Positions 1 through 12,075 of a stretch of 64,000 bases of DNA are shown here, one piece after another; position 1 is the first letter of the stretch; the number at the start of each line of letters is the position of its first letter. Both the position numbers and the translations under genes were made by a program. The stretch comes from Rhyacichthys aspro (Eukaryota; Chordata; Actinopteri; Gobiiformes; Rhyacichthyidae), in contig CM072163.1 in assembly GCA_036850595.1 (NCBI GenBank), forward strand, positions 15,648,639 through 15,712,638, in the 5' to 3' direction. Below the pieces are notes generated by a model. The model saw only the letters and a program-made list of their open reading frames with translations. It did not search any database and had not been told where the DNA came from.

Positions 1-753
1 TTTTATACTGGCTTCACTATTTGCATGAAAAGTTGAATCACAATCAATGTTTTTGCCCAAATGAAATCATATGCTTCTCTACTGACAGTTTGTTTTTGGA
101 CCTTATCCTATATCCTATAGAGGCCTGAAAACTGTTTGCACTTTTCTGCTTCATGACCAAAATCTGCTGACTTCCAAAACCGAAAAACACTTTTACCAGA
201 TGCACAGAGGAAAACATTAAAGTTCATGGAGATGGATGTAGTAAAGACAAACACTGAAAGCATAATGACTGTTGTCTCTCTTGTATTAGATTGAAACTCT
301 GCATGTTTGTTTAGCGTCCTTGGGGTTTCCGACCGTAAAACCAGCGTGTTACGAGCGCCGGGGACAGCCATGTGGAGGACTTTATCAGCAGCTCAGCACG
401 TCTTTTCCTGCAGCGCCCCGGGCCGTCATCACTCCTCACATACATTCAAACGCTACCAGAGGCCTGTGATTACACTGAACGCCTCCCCCCACTGAAACAT
501 ATACAACACACGCCCACAGAGGGACAATAAAGCAAACATAAGAGTTGGATATTAGGCTTCGGAGATGACAAGTGACACCAGAGCGATGCCCGAGGGAAAG
601 GAAGTGGACCACACAGCTTTAACCTTGAATAGCAATCCTGTAAATCCTTCATAGTAAGCCTTTATGTGGCATATATGATTGGTCAAACATATTGACATAG
701 ACAAAATTAGCTTATATATATATATATATATTGGATGGTTGTATAATGATGGT

Positions 754-1126
754 TAGGGCTGCTCGATTATGGAAAAAATCATAATCACAGTTATTTTGGT
801 CATTAATGAAATCATGATTATTTTACACGATTACTCATAGATGTTGAAAATATGTTGGATTTATTAAACAAAACAGTGAATTCTCATTAAAAATAAGTAA
901 TATATTCAAACGTATAAACAAATAGCTTAAAAAATAAACAAAAATAATTAAGATAAATAAGATTAACAATGCAGTGCACTTCCACAATCTCGCAGAAAAC
1001 AAGTAACAAGTAATAAACAAAAAAAAAAAAAGTAAATAATAGTTTTTACTCTATTGCATTGGTTTTGTGATTGTTGGGAGCCGATATTGAAACTGAAATT
1101 GATAACTGATTAATTGCACAGCCCTA
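754..1126. mobile_element. Non-autonomous hAT-type MITE with terminal inverted repeats
   Basis: The element starts TAGGGCTGCTCGATTA and ends TAATTGCACAGCCCTA. These are inverted matches over about 16 bp with three mismatches. It is flanked by 8-bp duplications ATGATGGT (746-753) and AAGATGGT (1127-1134), 7 of 8 identical. An 8-bp duplication and TAGGGCTG-type ends are hallmarks of hAT elements. The interior is AT-rich with no transposase. Confidence 0.85.
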
Positions 1127-1134
1127 AAGATGGT

Positions 1135-2166
1135 GCATTAAAAAAAAAAAAGTTGCAGCCATATTCTACAGCAGTGTGAAAACGCCTCTAATAAAGTTGG
1201 AATAGACAAAAATCATTAACAAAACTCATTCTCAGAAAACCTAATCCATTTATTGGTCTCTTCAGTGTGACATGAGAAGAACCACTTTATAATAATGTAC
1301 AAGATTCATTTTGTGACATTAAGACATCAATAAAGTCCTTCTGTGACAATTTGTGAACTGTTTTTTTCACCACTACGTAAAATTCTTTATGACGAAAGCT
1401 TCTTTTATTTTTTTAGTCAAACTTAGATCAATGTTGGGTTGAAAAAAAATCAATTACTAAATCTGTGTCCTTTTACCAGGCTGTTTACAACCCGACCGGA
1501 GGATTTCCAGAGCAGCAGTAAAGTGTTAGGTGACCCAGAGGACAGCGACTGAAACTGTCCACGGCTTCTATTCAGCGCAGACATTAGGATGCACAGAGTG
1601 TCCCAGATCTCAACAGCCACATTAGATCCTATGGGGATAGGCAACACTATAGATCGGACATGCTCACATACAGCTCTGCTACGGAGATACAACGCAACAG
1701 TATATCAAATAACACAGAGGAGGAGAGTAGTGGGGGCTTCTCTGCTAATGAAACCACAGTCGTATAAGCTGTGGTTTGTGAATGTGGGGCTAAACTGCAA
1801 AATAATTCAACAGTACGACCCACAAATCCATTTATTTTCATAGTGTGGTTTTGAAGAAAGATGCTGTTTATATTAAATTGGCTCATGTTGCAATTAAATA
1901 CACACATTTTTTGAGCAAACACAACTTTCTTTGATGAAGATATCTATATCCTGTTAATTATAGATGCATCTTGGGATACTTTTACACTCCCGAAGCTGCA
2001 CAGACAAACCTGAGCAGAATTAAACCTTAGTATTCATATGGAAGACACTTGCGTTGCTAATGAAGACCACAGACCCCAAAATTTGATGCCATAAATTAAT
2101 CATGCAATCAATTTCTGGACTGCAAATTCTGCACCTAAATAATTTAGATGTTGTGTATATTTGCTC

Positions 2167-2170
<4 letters not shown>
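1135..2170. other. Non-coding stretch
   Basis: AT-rich DNA with an A run near 1140. The segment 1480-1760 is somewhat richer in G+C and open in several frames on both strands, but has no splice-supported coding signal. Nothing else was recognised. Confidence 0.5.
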
Positions 2171-2208
<38 letters not shown>

Positions 2209-2215
2209 CCAGCAG
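2171..2215 (+). repeat. CAG trinucleotide repeat
   Basis: Twelve uninterrupted CAG units (2171-2206) are followed by CAC and two more CAG. On the minus strand one frame reads poly-Ala, but there is no sign of a gene. It is likely a length-polymorphic microsatellite. Confidence 0.95.
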
Positions 2216-3366
2216 CGGAAGATGGACTAGTTTTAATAACAGGCCAGAGAAGTGCCGAGCGGGAGATGAAAGGGTATTTGCAGGGATGAGATGAGAGGAG
2301 CGGAGGGACAGACACCTTGTTATCACTTACTGTAGGAGAGAAAAAAAAGAGGTAAGGCAGGAAATGAGAGGGCAAACAGGACGAACAGGGGAGATAATAA
2401 GGAAAGCTGTCAAAAATATATGATGTGTGGGAAAAAAGCTGCTATTCTGTGTCTCAGATTCAGGTCAAAGGTCACATAAATCCTGCCATTCACAGAGATC
2501 TTTTTCTCCCTGAAGTAATTCCCTTTCTTCAATCCCCTTCTCACTTCCTCCGATGTTTCAGATTCTTGTTCCGTCTTGTCAACATTCAGCCGCTCTGTTC
2601 TTTCAATGAACTGACATTACTTGTACAAATCCACTCTCATGTCCCCGGTTTGTAAAAGGCCCAAAAGAGACTCTTCCTCTGTTGCTGCGCCAAACACAAA
2701 CGAGCGAGCCTAACGCACAAGATTGTGTGAGTAAACTGAGCGTTGTGCTTTTAGCGAACTCTCAAGACTTTTTAAGAGTGCCGTAAAGTGGCGCATGGGA
2801 AAAATACACATGCACACACATACCACAGTAAACCAAGTGATTTACTGGAGACAGACAAGACGCTAACTGAGTTACCTGAGTCTTTGAAAAAGTCTCAGCA
2901 GGAAGATTAAGAAACTGTGGTAGAAAATAGGAAGGCTGGCAATGTTGGCTCTACTAAAGGAGGCAGTGGTGGAGCTGCAGGATTAAAGGAACACTATGCA
3001 ACCTTTGACCATAAATCACAGCATGGAGTGATTCAAATGTGTAGTCTCAAAGTCATTCTGTTTCCTGACATTGAAAAGGACAAACACCTTATTTATTTAT
3101 AAACACAGTGTACATGGTTCACCATTGACTGTAAAAAACAAACTGTCAAATTTACCTTAAAAAATATAAAATAAAGTACCAGTTTTTCACTGTAAAAGTT
3201 GTAGGGTTATAAACACAATGCAACTGTAAGGTTTTTTTTGCTGCACAATTCTAAAGAAAAATAGAAAACAACATAATATTACATTACGTTAGCAATTACT
3301 CTGATATTACAGTACTTTCCTGTGCATTTTACAAAAATTTTGCTTTGTAACCGGTGTATGATATTA

Positions 3367-3676
3367 TAACAATAGTGGCCAAAATTATTAGAACACTTGG
3401 CATATTTAAGAGGCTTCAGTTGTTTTTGTTAAAATACCCAGAAGCCATGGGATAACATTAGTGTTGAAGTTCTCAGGAAATATATTCCCGTTATGCCAGA
3501 CAGATGTGCAGCTGTAATTGCTGCAAAAGGTGGATATACCAAATATTGAAGTTAAACGTGAATAAAAGAGTGGGATTCACTTCATTATTAAATTATGGAA
3601 TTAAATCATGTTTGGAAGCAAAACAGGTCAATGTTTACAGACTGTAGGTGTTCTACTGATTTTGGCCTCCACTGTA
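3367..3676 (+). mobile_element. Internally deleted Tc1/mariner-like element
   Basis: The left end contains GGCCAAAATTATTAGAACAC. The right end, read inverted, contains GGCCAAAATCAGTAGAACAC. TA dinucleotides lie at both outer edges. At 3469-3549 the frame reads VLRKYIPVMPDRCAAVIAAK, ending GGYTKY and a stop, which is the typical C-terminus of Tc1 transposases. About 1 kb of transposase is missing, so this is a deletion derivative. Confidence 0.85.
3469..3549 (+). pseudogene. Tc1 transposase C-terminal fragment
   Basis: Twenty-six codons plus stop remain, including the MPDRCAAVI...AKGG...TKY signature that ends Tc1-family transposases. There is no DDE catalytic domain or start codon. It is a fossil inside the element at 3367-3676. 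Confidence 0.8.
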
Positions 3677-3828
3677 TATCTGCAAAATTAAAGTCCCAAA
3701 CTGTGTTGTGTTTAAAGTTAATTCCATGTGTTTACAACAGTCACATACTGTTTTGTCTTTTACAGATTATTTTTTTTTCCATTTGACAGTATTTCAGTCT
3801 TTTTTTATTTTATTTTTTATTTTACAGT

Positions 3829-6107
3829 GTAATGTTAATCTATTTTACCTGTGTTGCATTGTGTTAAACCCTTGTCTTTAGAGCTAGACCAGACTATTTT
3901 GTGGAAGTCTTAAAAAGAAGACCAACTGTCATTTCTTTTAATTACCAGTGCCCAGTGTTTACTTAGTGATATGCATTTAAACCTCTGTTTGCCTAACTGT
4001 GCACCATCTGCATCACGTTACTCTCTGTGACTCACTTCCTGTCAGCCCCACTTCCCCCTCCCCTTTTTTTCCATTTAATTCTATTCCATGCCTCACTCCC
4101 CTTTATTTTACACACACACACGTTTAGCTGTCACTCACAATATGTTCATGTCCTGGCTGATCAATGCGGCCGCCGCTCTGTGTTGTACGGCTGCAGCAGC
4201 TGGACAGACAGACACAGGCAATTAAAGAGTAATTAGGGAGGCCTCTGTCCTGTCTGGGCCTGGAGCACTACATACTGTATATGTGTGTGTGTTTGGACCC
4301 AGGCTGCTGGCTGTCACTGTGTGAGGGGCACAGGGGAGGGGTAGACTGCTACAAGGGGGTCTCGTTAGCTGATGCAGACCACATAATCCGATTTAGTGAA
4401 AGTGTGTGGGGTGTAGTGAAGGGCCGTGTGACCAGCTAAGTGTCAAAGCCAAATCAAGATGTTTTTGTGCTCTTTGAAAAAACATGTCCAAAATGTCCAT
4501 ATATATTGTCTTCAAAAATAGGATTGCAAGAAACAGTTTGAATGAATAAAGCTGAGGTGGACATAAAAAAAGGTTTATTGTCCAGTTGGAAGTGAAGATG
4601 TCTATATTCTCCAATGCACTAAAGGCAAACAAGCAAACAATTCATTTAACTCCATTCATTGCACCGTGGTCAAAAACCATTGGCTCCTGTCAGGTCACAC
4701 ATCTGATGACATCATCAAGCAGTGCCTATATACTTGAACTCTACAGGTACAATACCATAATAGTGCCTTTTTATGCTAACTTTTTTTTAATGAGATATTC
4801 CTGTCTGTCATTCCAGATCTTGCTTAAAAGGTACTGGAATTAGGGGTTTGAAGTGGTCCCATTTTCTTCGGGAACAAGAGGCGTCACAGAGATGGGATGA
4901 GCATAAATGGGACAGCTCAGCGTGACAAGAAATCAAAAGGTTTTTGGTGTAAGTCTGCTACATTATGGAATACAAGAATGTACCACAAAAATAGGAGAAG
5001 TGAAATAGCTCTACTTTTTGCTGTGTCGCCTGTTGAGCACAACTGTCACTCAAGGCTGACTGAAATGGAATGTTAAATGTTAAAGTGTCCAGAGGCTTAA
5101 CACTGGAATAAATGGATTTCACTTACTATATTCTTTCATATTTGCCAATAAAAATACTGTTCAGAATGATCAGGGTCCAGAGAATGATACGTATTTATGC
5201 CACAAAAACAATACATTATTTTAAAACATAATTTGTTGCAGTATTATTACTACTGTCCCTTGATATGATTCAGTGAGTAGAAGTTTGACACTGCGAAGAC
5301 AGATGGGAGCGAGACAGTCCGACTGTGACCAGCACATGCACTCTGTTACGCTGTATCTATAATGCATGGGTTACTTATTTATGAAGCGGCCACAAGAGCA
5401 ACCATTGAGTACAGTGTGTGTTCAAAGAAGATCTGAGCCCAGAGTCAAAGCAGCGTGTCAGAGCGAGTAGACCCAGAGAGTCATGTCAGTCCTGTCTCTG
5501 CTGAAAACTTAATGCCAAACCATCTTTAATAGCTTCTCTCTGTGTCTTCCTCTGCTGTCCTGTGTTCACTCTCCTGACACCCAAACACAAGGACTGCCTC
5601 TCATTATGGAAAGAGTCAGCTGGATTTGCCCCCATCTCTGGTCTCCCCCTCCTCACCTACTGTTGTATTCTGGACATCAAACCGGCTGCTCTTTTCTCTC
5701 CTTTTTTATTCCCCGATCTCAAAGAGCATTCTTGAACAGCCTGAGCACAAACTGTGTCTGCGAAAGTGAATTTTGGTGGAGGAATATGAAGATGTGCTGA
5801 GGAAATAGGGCAGCGGGGAAGAAAAAAGGGGGCCTCGTCATTATACCGTATATTATGGAAAGAAATCTACTGTGAAGGCGCCCATAGAACACTGCTATTA
5901 ATCTGCAAAGCCGTGAAATTAGAAGACCTTTATAGAATTTTATGGACACTTTAAAGAATTCATTACCATTTTTAGAAAAAAAAAGTTACGCATGTGGGAA
6001 GTGGGAAGCACGATGGCCACAAAATAAGCAGTATTTTGTTTAATATGTGACCTTATAGTATGTTATCAAAAGTTAGATAAAATTGGATATGAGCAGGCTG
6101 CAAAATT
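3829..6107. other. Non-coding stretch with a GC-rich patch
   Basis: Mostly AT-rich. At 4155-4250 there is a compact GC-rich patch (GCGGCCGC at 4166) followed by AATTAAAGAGTAATTAGG, a homeodomain-type AT core. It reads like a candidate conserved non-coding element, but conservation cannot be judged here. Confidence 0.35.
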
Positions 6108-6655
6108 TGCCTTTATAGCTAGTCATGCTAATAACAATTGCCAATAACACTGATTCAATGTTAACAAGCCGTGTCAGACCAATCAGCCAATGGGACCCTC
6201 TTTGTAGCTAAGATGTGATTGATTAAAGCTTGTGTTCACATACTGAACATTATTAATTAAAAGCATTAAAAAAACCTTTAGTTATTTCAATTGACTACTA
6301 TAGACTACAATGAAAGCCTTTATAGCTAGTGATGCTAATAGCAGATAAAGCTGCAGCACCACATAGTGATTCAATCTCCGAATTCAGTGTTAGACCAATG
6401 CAATCCCACAATTAACTCAAACATAGCAAGCGCTTGAATAAAAACTTTTCCAGTAAGATTTTCCGCTGCCATTGATTCAATGTTGACAAGCCATGTAGAC
6501 AAACCAGCCAATGAAGATGTCCCTCACACCCACTTTTAGGCAAGCATGTGATTAGCCAAATCTTGAGGTCATTATTACAATTGTATCTTAGGTAATTAAA
6601 CACTTTTCCTCGATTAAAAGAAAAAAAAAAGGTCTTTATAGCTAGTGATGCTAAC
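6108..6655. repeat. Diverged direct-repeat cluster
   Basis: CTTTATAGCTAGTGATGCTAA or a close variant occurs at about 6111, 6318 and 6635. A second motif, TGATTCAATGTTAACAAGCC, occurs at 6151 and, with one change, near 6473. Each is followed by ACCAATCAGCCAATG-like sequence and then an ATGTGATT block. A related ATGTGATTGGCCAAA segment lies at 44160-44177. This is probably an old tandem or dispersed repeat family. Confidence 0.7.
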
Positions 6656-8345
6656 CAGCAAGCAAACTACCTGTGAACTTAATAAGGCATTAATAGAACA
6701 CATAATGGAGGTTTAACAATAAGATGGTCCAACTTCAACATCACAAATAGACCGGCAACTTCAATTTTTTTTTTTTTAACACAAAAACAATACATGGACC
6801 TGGAAAAATGAAGTTCAAAGTAGAGTTCAAATGCAGACAATGCATGTTAGTTGAAATGCAGTCTGGAGCCAGCCATCGTGGAGCCAGCTGTCACTTCCAC
6901 ATAAGATTCCATGTCAATGATGATTTCTCGGTCTATTCATTTCTAGTGTCTACAGACGTCACCCATATTTAAAGCTCTTTATGAAGCCACTATAAACTCC
7001 TCTCTGTTGGGACCAGCTTGTCTTCCTCCAAATGTAAACACAGGCTTATATAGCGTACTCTAGCTGTATTTATACACCTGGATAGTGGTGCTGGGGAAGC
7101 AGTAGAGATAAACCAGTGCCACAGTGTAAAGGGACGGGGAGATGATGTATGGAGTTAGTCTGAAGCTGAAAAGGACAGGACGAGTGCTGCGTACTGATGG
7201 ATGCACAGTGTCAGTGCGTACCTGTGTGTGAGGCCCAAAACATCCTTGAACTCTAACAGGATTAGTGTGTTGCTTTGTTGGCAAAGCAAACAGTGTCCTG
7301 CTGCAAAAGCCTCAGTCTCAATGTCACGAGGACACACTCATTAAATACATGCAACAATAACCTTCATTTTTTTCCACTTCCTTTCATTTATCATCTATCA
7401 GCACTTTATATTTTAGTCTTTTCTCTTGTGACATAACTTTATTTAAAGCAGCTTTGCTCATCAGTTTTCTTTAAAAGTTTCAGTAATCTTATTTTTCCAC
7501 ACATATTTTGGATCTGAAAGTCATCTCTCTGCTCACTGTGATTCTCCTCTTATCACAGAGCAAAACAAAGAATGTAAACACGGTTACTACTTCTGCAGCT
7601 TCAAAGCACTATCTAGTATTGTGTTATCAGAGGGGAAATTAATCCCCTAACTCTGCTCTGAGATATCTTTTCTCTACAAAGTGATATACAGTTCTAAAAC
7701 TTGGTGTCGCCCCCAGTAAATGCGATACTTGCTTTGAATGTCATGCTGGAATCCTCACTATGAGCAGGGATCTGTGTAGTACAGTTTTGGCAGCAGGGTG
7801 TGGCAGGGTGCCCTCAGTTTCACACAGGAACATTAACGGACTGTTATAAAGAGGATCTTGTGTTTACGGGCATTTCAGATCCACTCAGGGTTCACATTTG
7901 TCGGCCGGCGCTGCTAGACAGCTACAGTCTGTAGGACAGTCGCTTTGTCCCATTACTTTCACTTGGCTGTAAGAGTGCAATCCATTTAGAGAATTCACCC
8001 AAGAGGGGTAGCTTTAGGAAGAAAAAAAAAAGCAAAAGCCTTTAGTGGGAAAGTGGTGTTTACTTATTTGTGGCCACAGTAGAGATTTGTGCATGTAGGT
8101 ATAGACTGACGTAAACCTGATGTCTGAAAAAAAAAAAAAAGACATATACATTAAAAGACAAACGAGCACATGATGAACAAGGAGAGTAGACATTCAAGAA
8201 AATGGTATAGGTATATATGAGTGAGAAATGGTTTAGTTTAAATGGAATATGGATTGCTTCTGCAGTTTCTATGTTATTTTACCTATGTACATTTTTGCAT
8301 GTATATATGTACAGTATGTATCATACTGATAAACACTGGAATATC
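6656..8345. other. Non-coding stretch
   Basis: AT-rich with several A/T homopolymers (6767, 8020, 8129). No gene, tRNA or clear repeat was recognised. Confidence 0.5.
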
Positions 8346-8590
8346 TATTCTATTCTATTCTATTCTATTCTATTCTATTCTATTCTATTCTATTCTATTC
8401 TATTCTATTCTATTCTATTCTATTCTATTCTATTCTATTCTATTCCATTCCATTCCATTCCATTCCATTCCATTCCATTCCATTCCATTCCATTCCATTC
8501 CATTCTATTCTATTCTATTCTATTCTATTCTATTCTATTCTATTCTATTCCATTCCATTCCATTCCATTCCATTCCATTCCATTCCATTC
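8346..8590 (+). repeat. Pentanucleotide satellite with segregated TATTC and CATTC blocks
   Basis: The tract is 245 bp, or 49 perfect 5-bp units. The order is 20 TATTC, 12 CATTC, 9 TATTC, 8 CATTC. No unit is broken. The two variants differ by one transition and are sorted into four pure blocks. Long open frames across it are only repeat translations. Confidence 0.97.
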
Positions 8591-11500
8591 TGTATTCACT
8601 AAATTCCCATTGTCATTTTGTTGTCGTTTGTTTGTTAAAAAATAAATGAAGACAAAAAGATTAATGTACACCAACATTTACTCCAAAACCCTGTAGTGTG
8701 GCATGAATATCTGATCTTTATGCTATCCCTTGTATAATCAGGGGTTGTATTAACGTTAAGGTTTTAATACGGCATCTTATAATAAAAAGTCAACATATGA
8801 TGCTAAAGGACACCTTCAGCTTCAGTCTGGCACAAGATTGACCACTGACACAACTTATCGTGCCGAAGATATAAGAAGTTCTGTATTTGGGTCACGGCTA
8901 CTATCTCTTCTAGGCGGCTGCTGGAGCTGTATGAAGGCCTCGGGTATATGTTTCTGATATATGTGTGGGAGGGGGTGGTGGGGTATGGGATGGGGCAGGC
9001 TGGGTCACACTGCCAGCGTCAGGCCGGGTTCCATGTAAGGCCTGCAGCCCGTCAGCGGCTGACTGATGAGACAAGAACAGGTGCAGAAGTTGGAACAGCA
9101 GCTGCAGCAAAAAATCACACACGCACTTTATAGAATGAATACCACTTAGACGCGGCAAAGTGGAGTAAGAGCTGGGGCGAAAGGCACAAAGTGAGAGTGA
9201 TAGATGAGAACGGAAGAGGAAGTCGGCCCCAATATGCAGAACCAAACTTATTGCAAAAGACTTTCAAACCACAAGACAGTGAGTAAGCACAAAGTGGACA
9301 GGAAGAGTTCCAAAATAAAGCCATTGTCTCTCTCCCTGAATAATCCTAATGCAAGTGATCCATCCAAAAGCCCTACATAGCAGACTGAGTGTGGCCATGT
9401 CTTTGTTGATGGTGCCAGTGCTAAATGGAGCTCTGATGTATATCAAACAGCTATGATATTCAATCATGTCATTCACAGTAATGGAGAGAGGAAATGAACG
9501 CAAAAAGTAGGAAAGGCTCAGTAATGGACAGTCAGGAGGTAAATGGTCAGAGGTATTAAAACCAAAAGAAGAGAAAGATTTTAGCTGCACAAAGATATTT
9601 GATGAAAAACAAACCAATTCGTTTATGACAAGCTATAGTTGGAGCAAGCAGTGAAGAGGCGTAAAAAACAGTATAACATTATACTTCATTGATAAATAAG
9701 GAAGTCCACTCGAAAGCTAAAAGGCATGTTTTGTTATGTGGTCTGACTGTCTATGGTTAGCTCTATTTTTGAGTATGGGAAGTAGAAATGAAGTAAGACT
9801 CATCTGCAATGATTAATCCTTTCTATGGAAGAAGTGGTAGAGCCTTTAGCCTCGTACAAACAGTGTCTGGAGAATCATGGACTCTCTCCTGATGTTTTCA
9901 ATAATGCAGGACATGTCAGGAGAATGTCTGCAGGTGGTGCAACATAGTTCAGGTAGTTTAACTGAGAAAAAGTAACTGTAGTGTCTGAAATCAGAGCTTG
10001 CACATATACGTGACTCCTTTACAGACAACAAGCGATGCTCCAAAACGAATAATTCAAAGGTATCTCTTGAATCTGTGGAAAAATGTATTTAAAAAGGCTG
10101 TGGCGAGTATGACACTTATGCTTACAACCCCCCATAATTTAAACATCATCCACATGTCAGCTCTTAGCTCCAGACATTGTTCATACACGAGTCTGCCAGC
10201 AGGATATTGTGAGTGGATTGTGTTCCGACTTGCAGCCCCTCCAGATACAGTCAGAATAAAGTCTGGAGCACTTATAAAAAGCGCTTTGGTGAGTGTCTTC
10301 AACTTTCTCTCACATCAAAGAACAAGCGAGTTATTACAAACTTCTTGAATGAACTCTGACTGCAGTGAACTTCACGTGACTCCACCAGAAGCTTGGAAAG
10401 ACCGCATCATTAAGAAACATGGACAACTCCACCGAGAAGTAGCAATTTTTACCAATTAGTGAATCAGACTCTTTGCTCTTAATCACATCTGAACATTCCC
10501 AGTCAGTCAAAAGCTTTTCCGTCTTTAAGGTTGATAACACAGCTTTATTGTGTTCCGGAGATAATATCTGCTTCTCTAATTGGACTCGAGCACAATAACA
10601 TCTCCCGACTTCGTATTTCATGTACCTGGGCTGTTTTTAAGGGACCTCCTTTGTGTTTGATGAGGGCTGTGTGTGATATGTGTAAAGAGTGTGGGGCGGT
10701 TCTTGATTAAAGATGGAGATAGTCTGATACCGGATGTGAAACCACCACAAACTAAACATCTGCACTGCAATTACAGGATACAGAGGGGCTGTGGCTCTGT
10801 CTGGGCTTGTACAGATGTACCACCTGAATGGAGGTGAAGCTCACACCTGCGACCCTGCGGCAACACACGAATGCACAAAGCAGCTGGAAGCACAGGTCAT
10901 TTTCAACACAGAAGGAGGTATTTTGTTGAGTTACAGGCAGTAAAACAACCAGAGCAGAGTTTTAAGGTCATCACAGTTGACTTTGGTGCAAATTTTGATG
11001 AGACTTTTTTGAACTGTTTAGCTTGTCTTCCAGATGCTTATTATTATATTGTTTCTTTTTCTTAACATTCTGGCTGTAGAAGTCTCCACACTATTCTTAC
11101 TGTTCATTCTGTCCTTGTGCGTGATGTGATTAGTGCGTCAACCAACCTCATTTAGATTCCCGGGTTGAACTTCATGCCCTTTAAAGGGACAGACAAAGGA
11201 CGGAGTTAAAAGCAAAGCACAAGAACACGGGTTCAGTCGAGGTCTGGTGTTCTCGGGGCGACTCGATGTTGATGTAATGCAGCTGAGTCAAGCAAGAAGC
11301 TATTAGCAATTAGCCTGGGTACGCATCAGTCTTGTGCAAAGCCGTAAAACTGAGCAATGTTAGCATCGTCGTAAATAGAGTAAAATGCAGATGTCATTGC
11401 GCAGGGCCGTGACTCTGCAAATGAAGTGGTGCTCGATGCGGTTGTGATTATATCATTTAAAGACACTTAAAGAGATACACATTCTTTTACCATGGGCATT

Positions 11501-11811
11501 TTAGATTGCCCCATTTACCTACACATGCATCTCTTTGGACATTGGCCATTGTCGCCTAGCAACTGTGGACCCCAAAATGTCCAAAAAGTACAAATTCTTA
11601 CAAAATACACATATGTAGACATAGATATATACATAAACAAGTATATTCAAAATAACAACTCCATGTTTTCATTACTTTATAGTTCTGTTTTGGGTTTTTT
11701 TTTTTGCTGGAAACAAGTCAAACTACAACTATGGCTTTGTAAGAGCATTTGACTAAGAATATATATTTTTATTGAATGAAACTTTGTTGCTTTTCATTTT
11801 ATTTTAAAATG
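8591..11811. other. Non-coding stretch
   Basis: Mixed composition. Open frames at 8910-9320 occur on both strands in a locally GC-richer part, with no splice or start support. Nothing else was recognised. Confidence 0.5.
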
Positions 11812-12075
11812 GTAGCCTCACCAGCCAGACCCATTGACTTCAGAAAATGGGAAGGGTCCAGTTGACAGCAATTTCCCTCCGTAGCAGTCTAAACCAATTT
11901 GAACCATTAATCTAAAATCAGGCAGACTTTATATAAATCTTTATCTGATTGATTGGTCCTGCGTATGTTGGTACTGCCCCCTGTGCTCTGATTGGTCGTA
12001 TGTCTATCCAATTGAGTTCAGAGGCAGGTTAATCTGCGTCCATCACTTTCCCACCTTCTGGAAATCGAGACTAGA
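11812..12075. mobile_element. Possible short MITE, weak terminal repeats
   Basis: TAGCCTCACCAGCCAGA at the left resembles the inverted right end TAGTCTCGATTTCCAGA. The interior contains several GATTGGT motifs and is more GC-rich than the flanks. No target duplication was found. The call is tentative. Confidence 0.25.

Larger units (their letters stand above)
3128..3828. mobile_element. ACTGTAAAA-ended TIR element, interrupted by a Tc1 remnant
   Basis: The left part starts ACTGTAAAAAACAAACTGTC. The right part, read inverted, starts ACTGTAAAATAAAA and, about 30 bp in, has ACTGTCAAAT, matching the left end's inner block. The ends are thus imperfect inverted repeats about 700 bp apart. The interior has no transposase of its own. 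A separate Tc1-like remnant lies inside at 3367-3676. The boundary is approximate. Confidence 0.45.

Noticed and set aside
8217..8649. Two 135-142 codon frames
   Set aside because: Both are translations of the TATTC/CATTC satellite, which repeats with a 15-nt codon period and so stays open.
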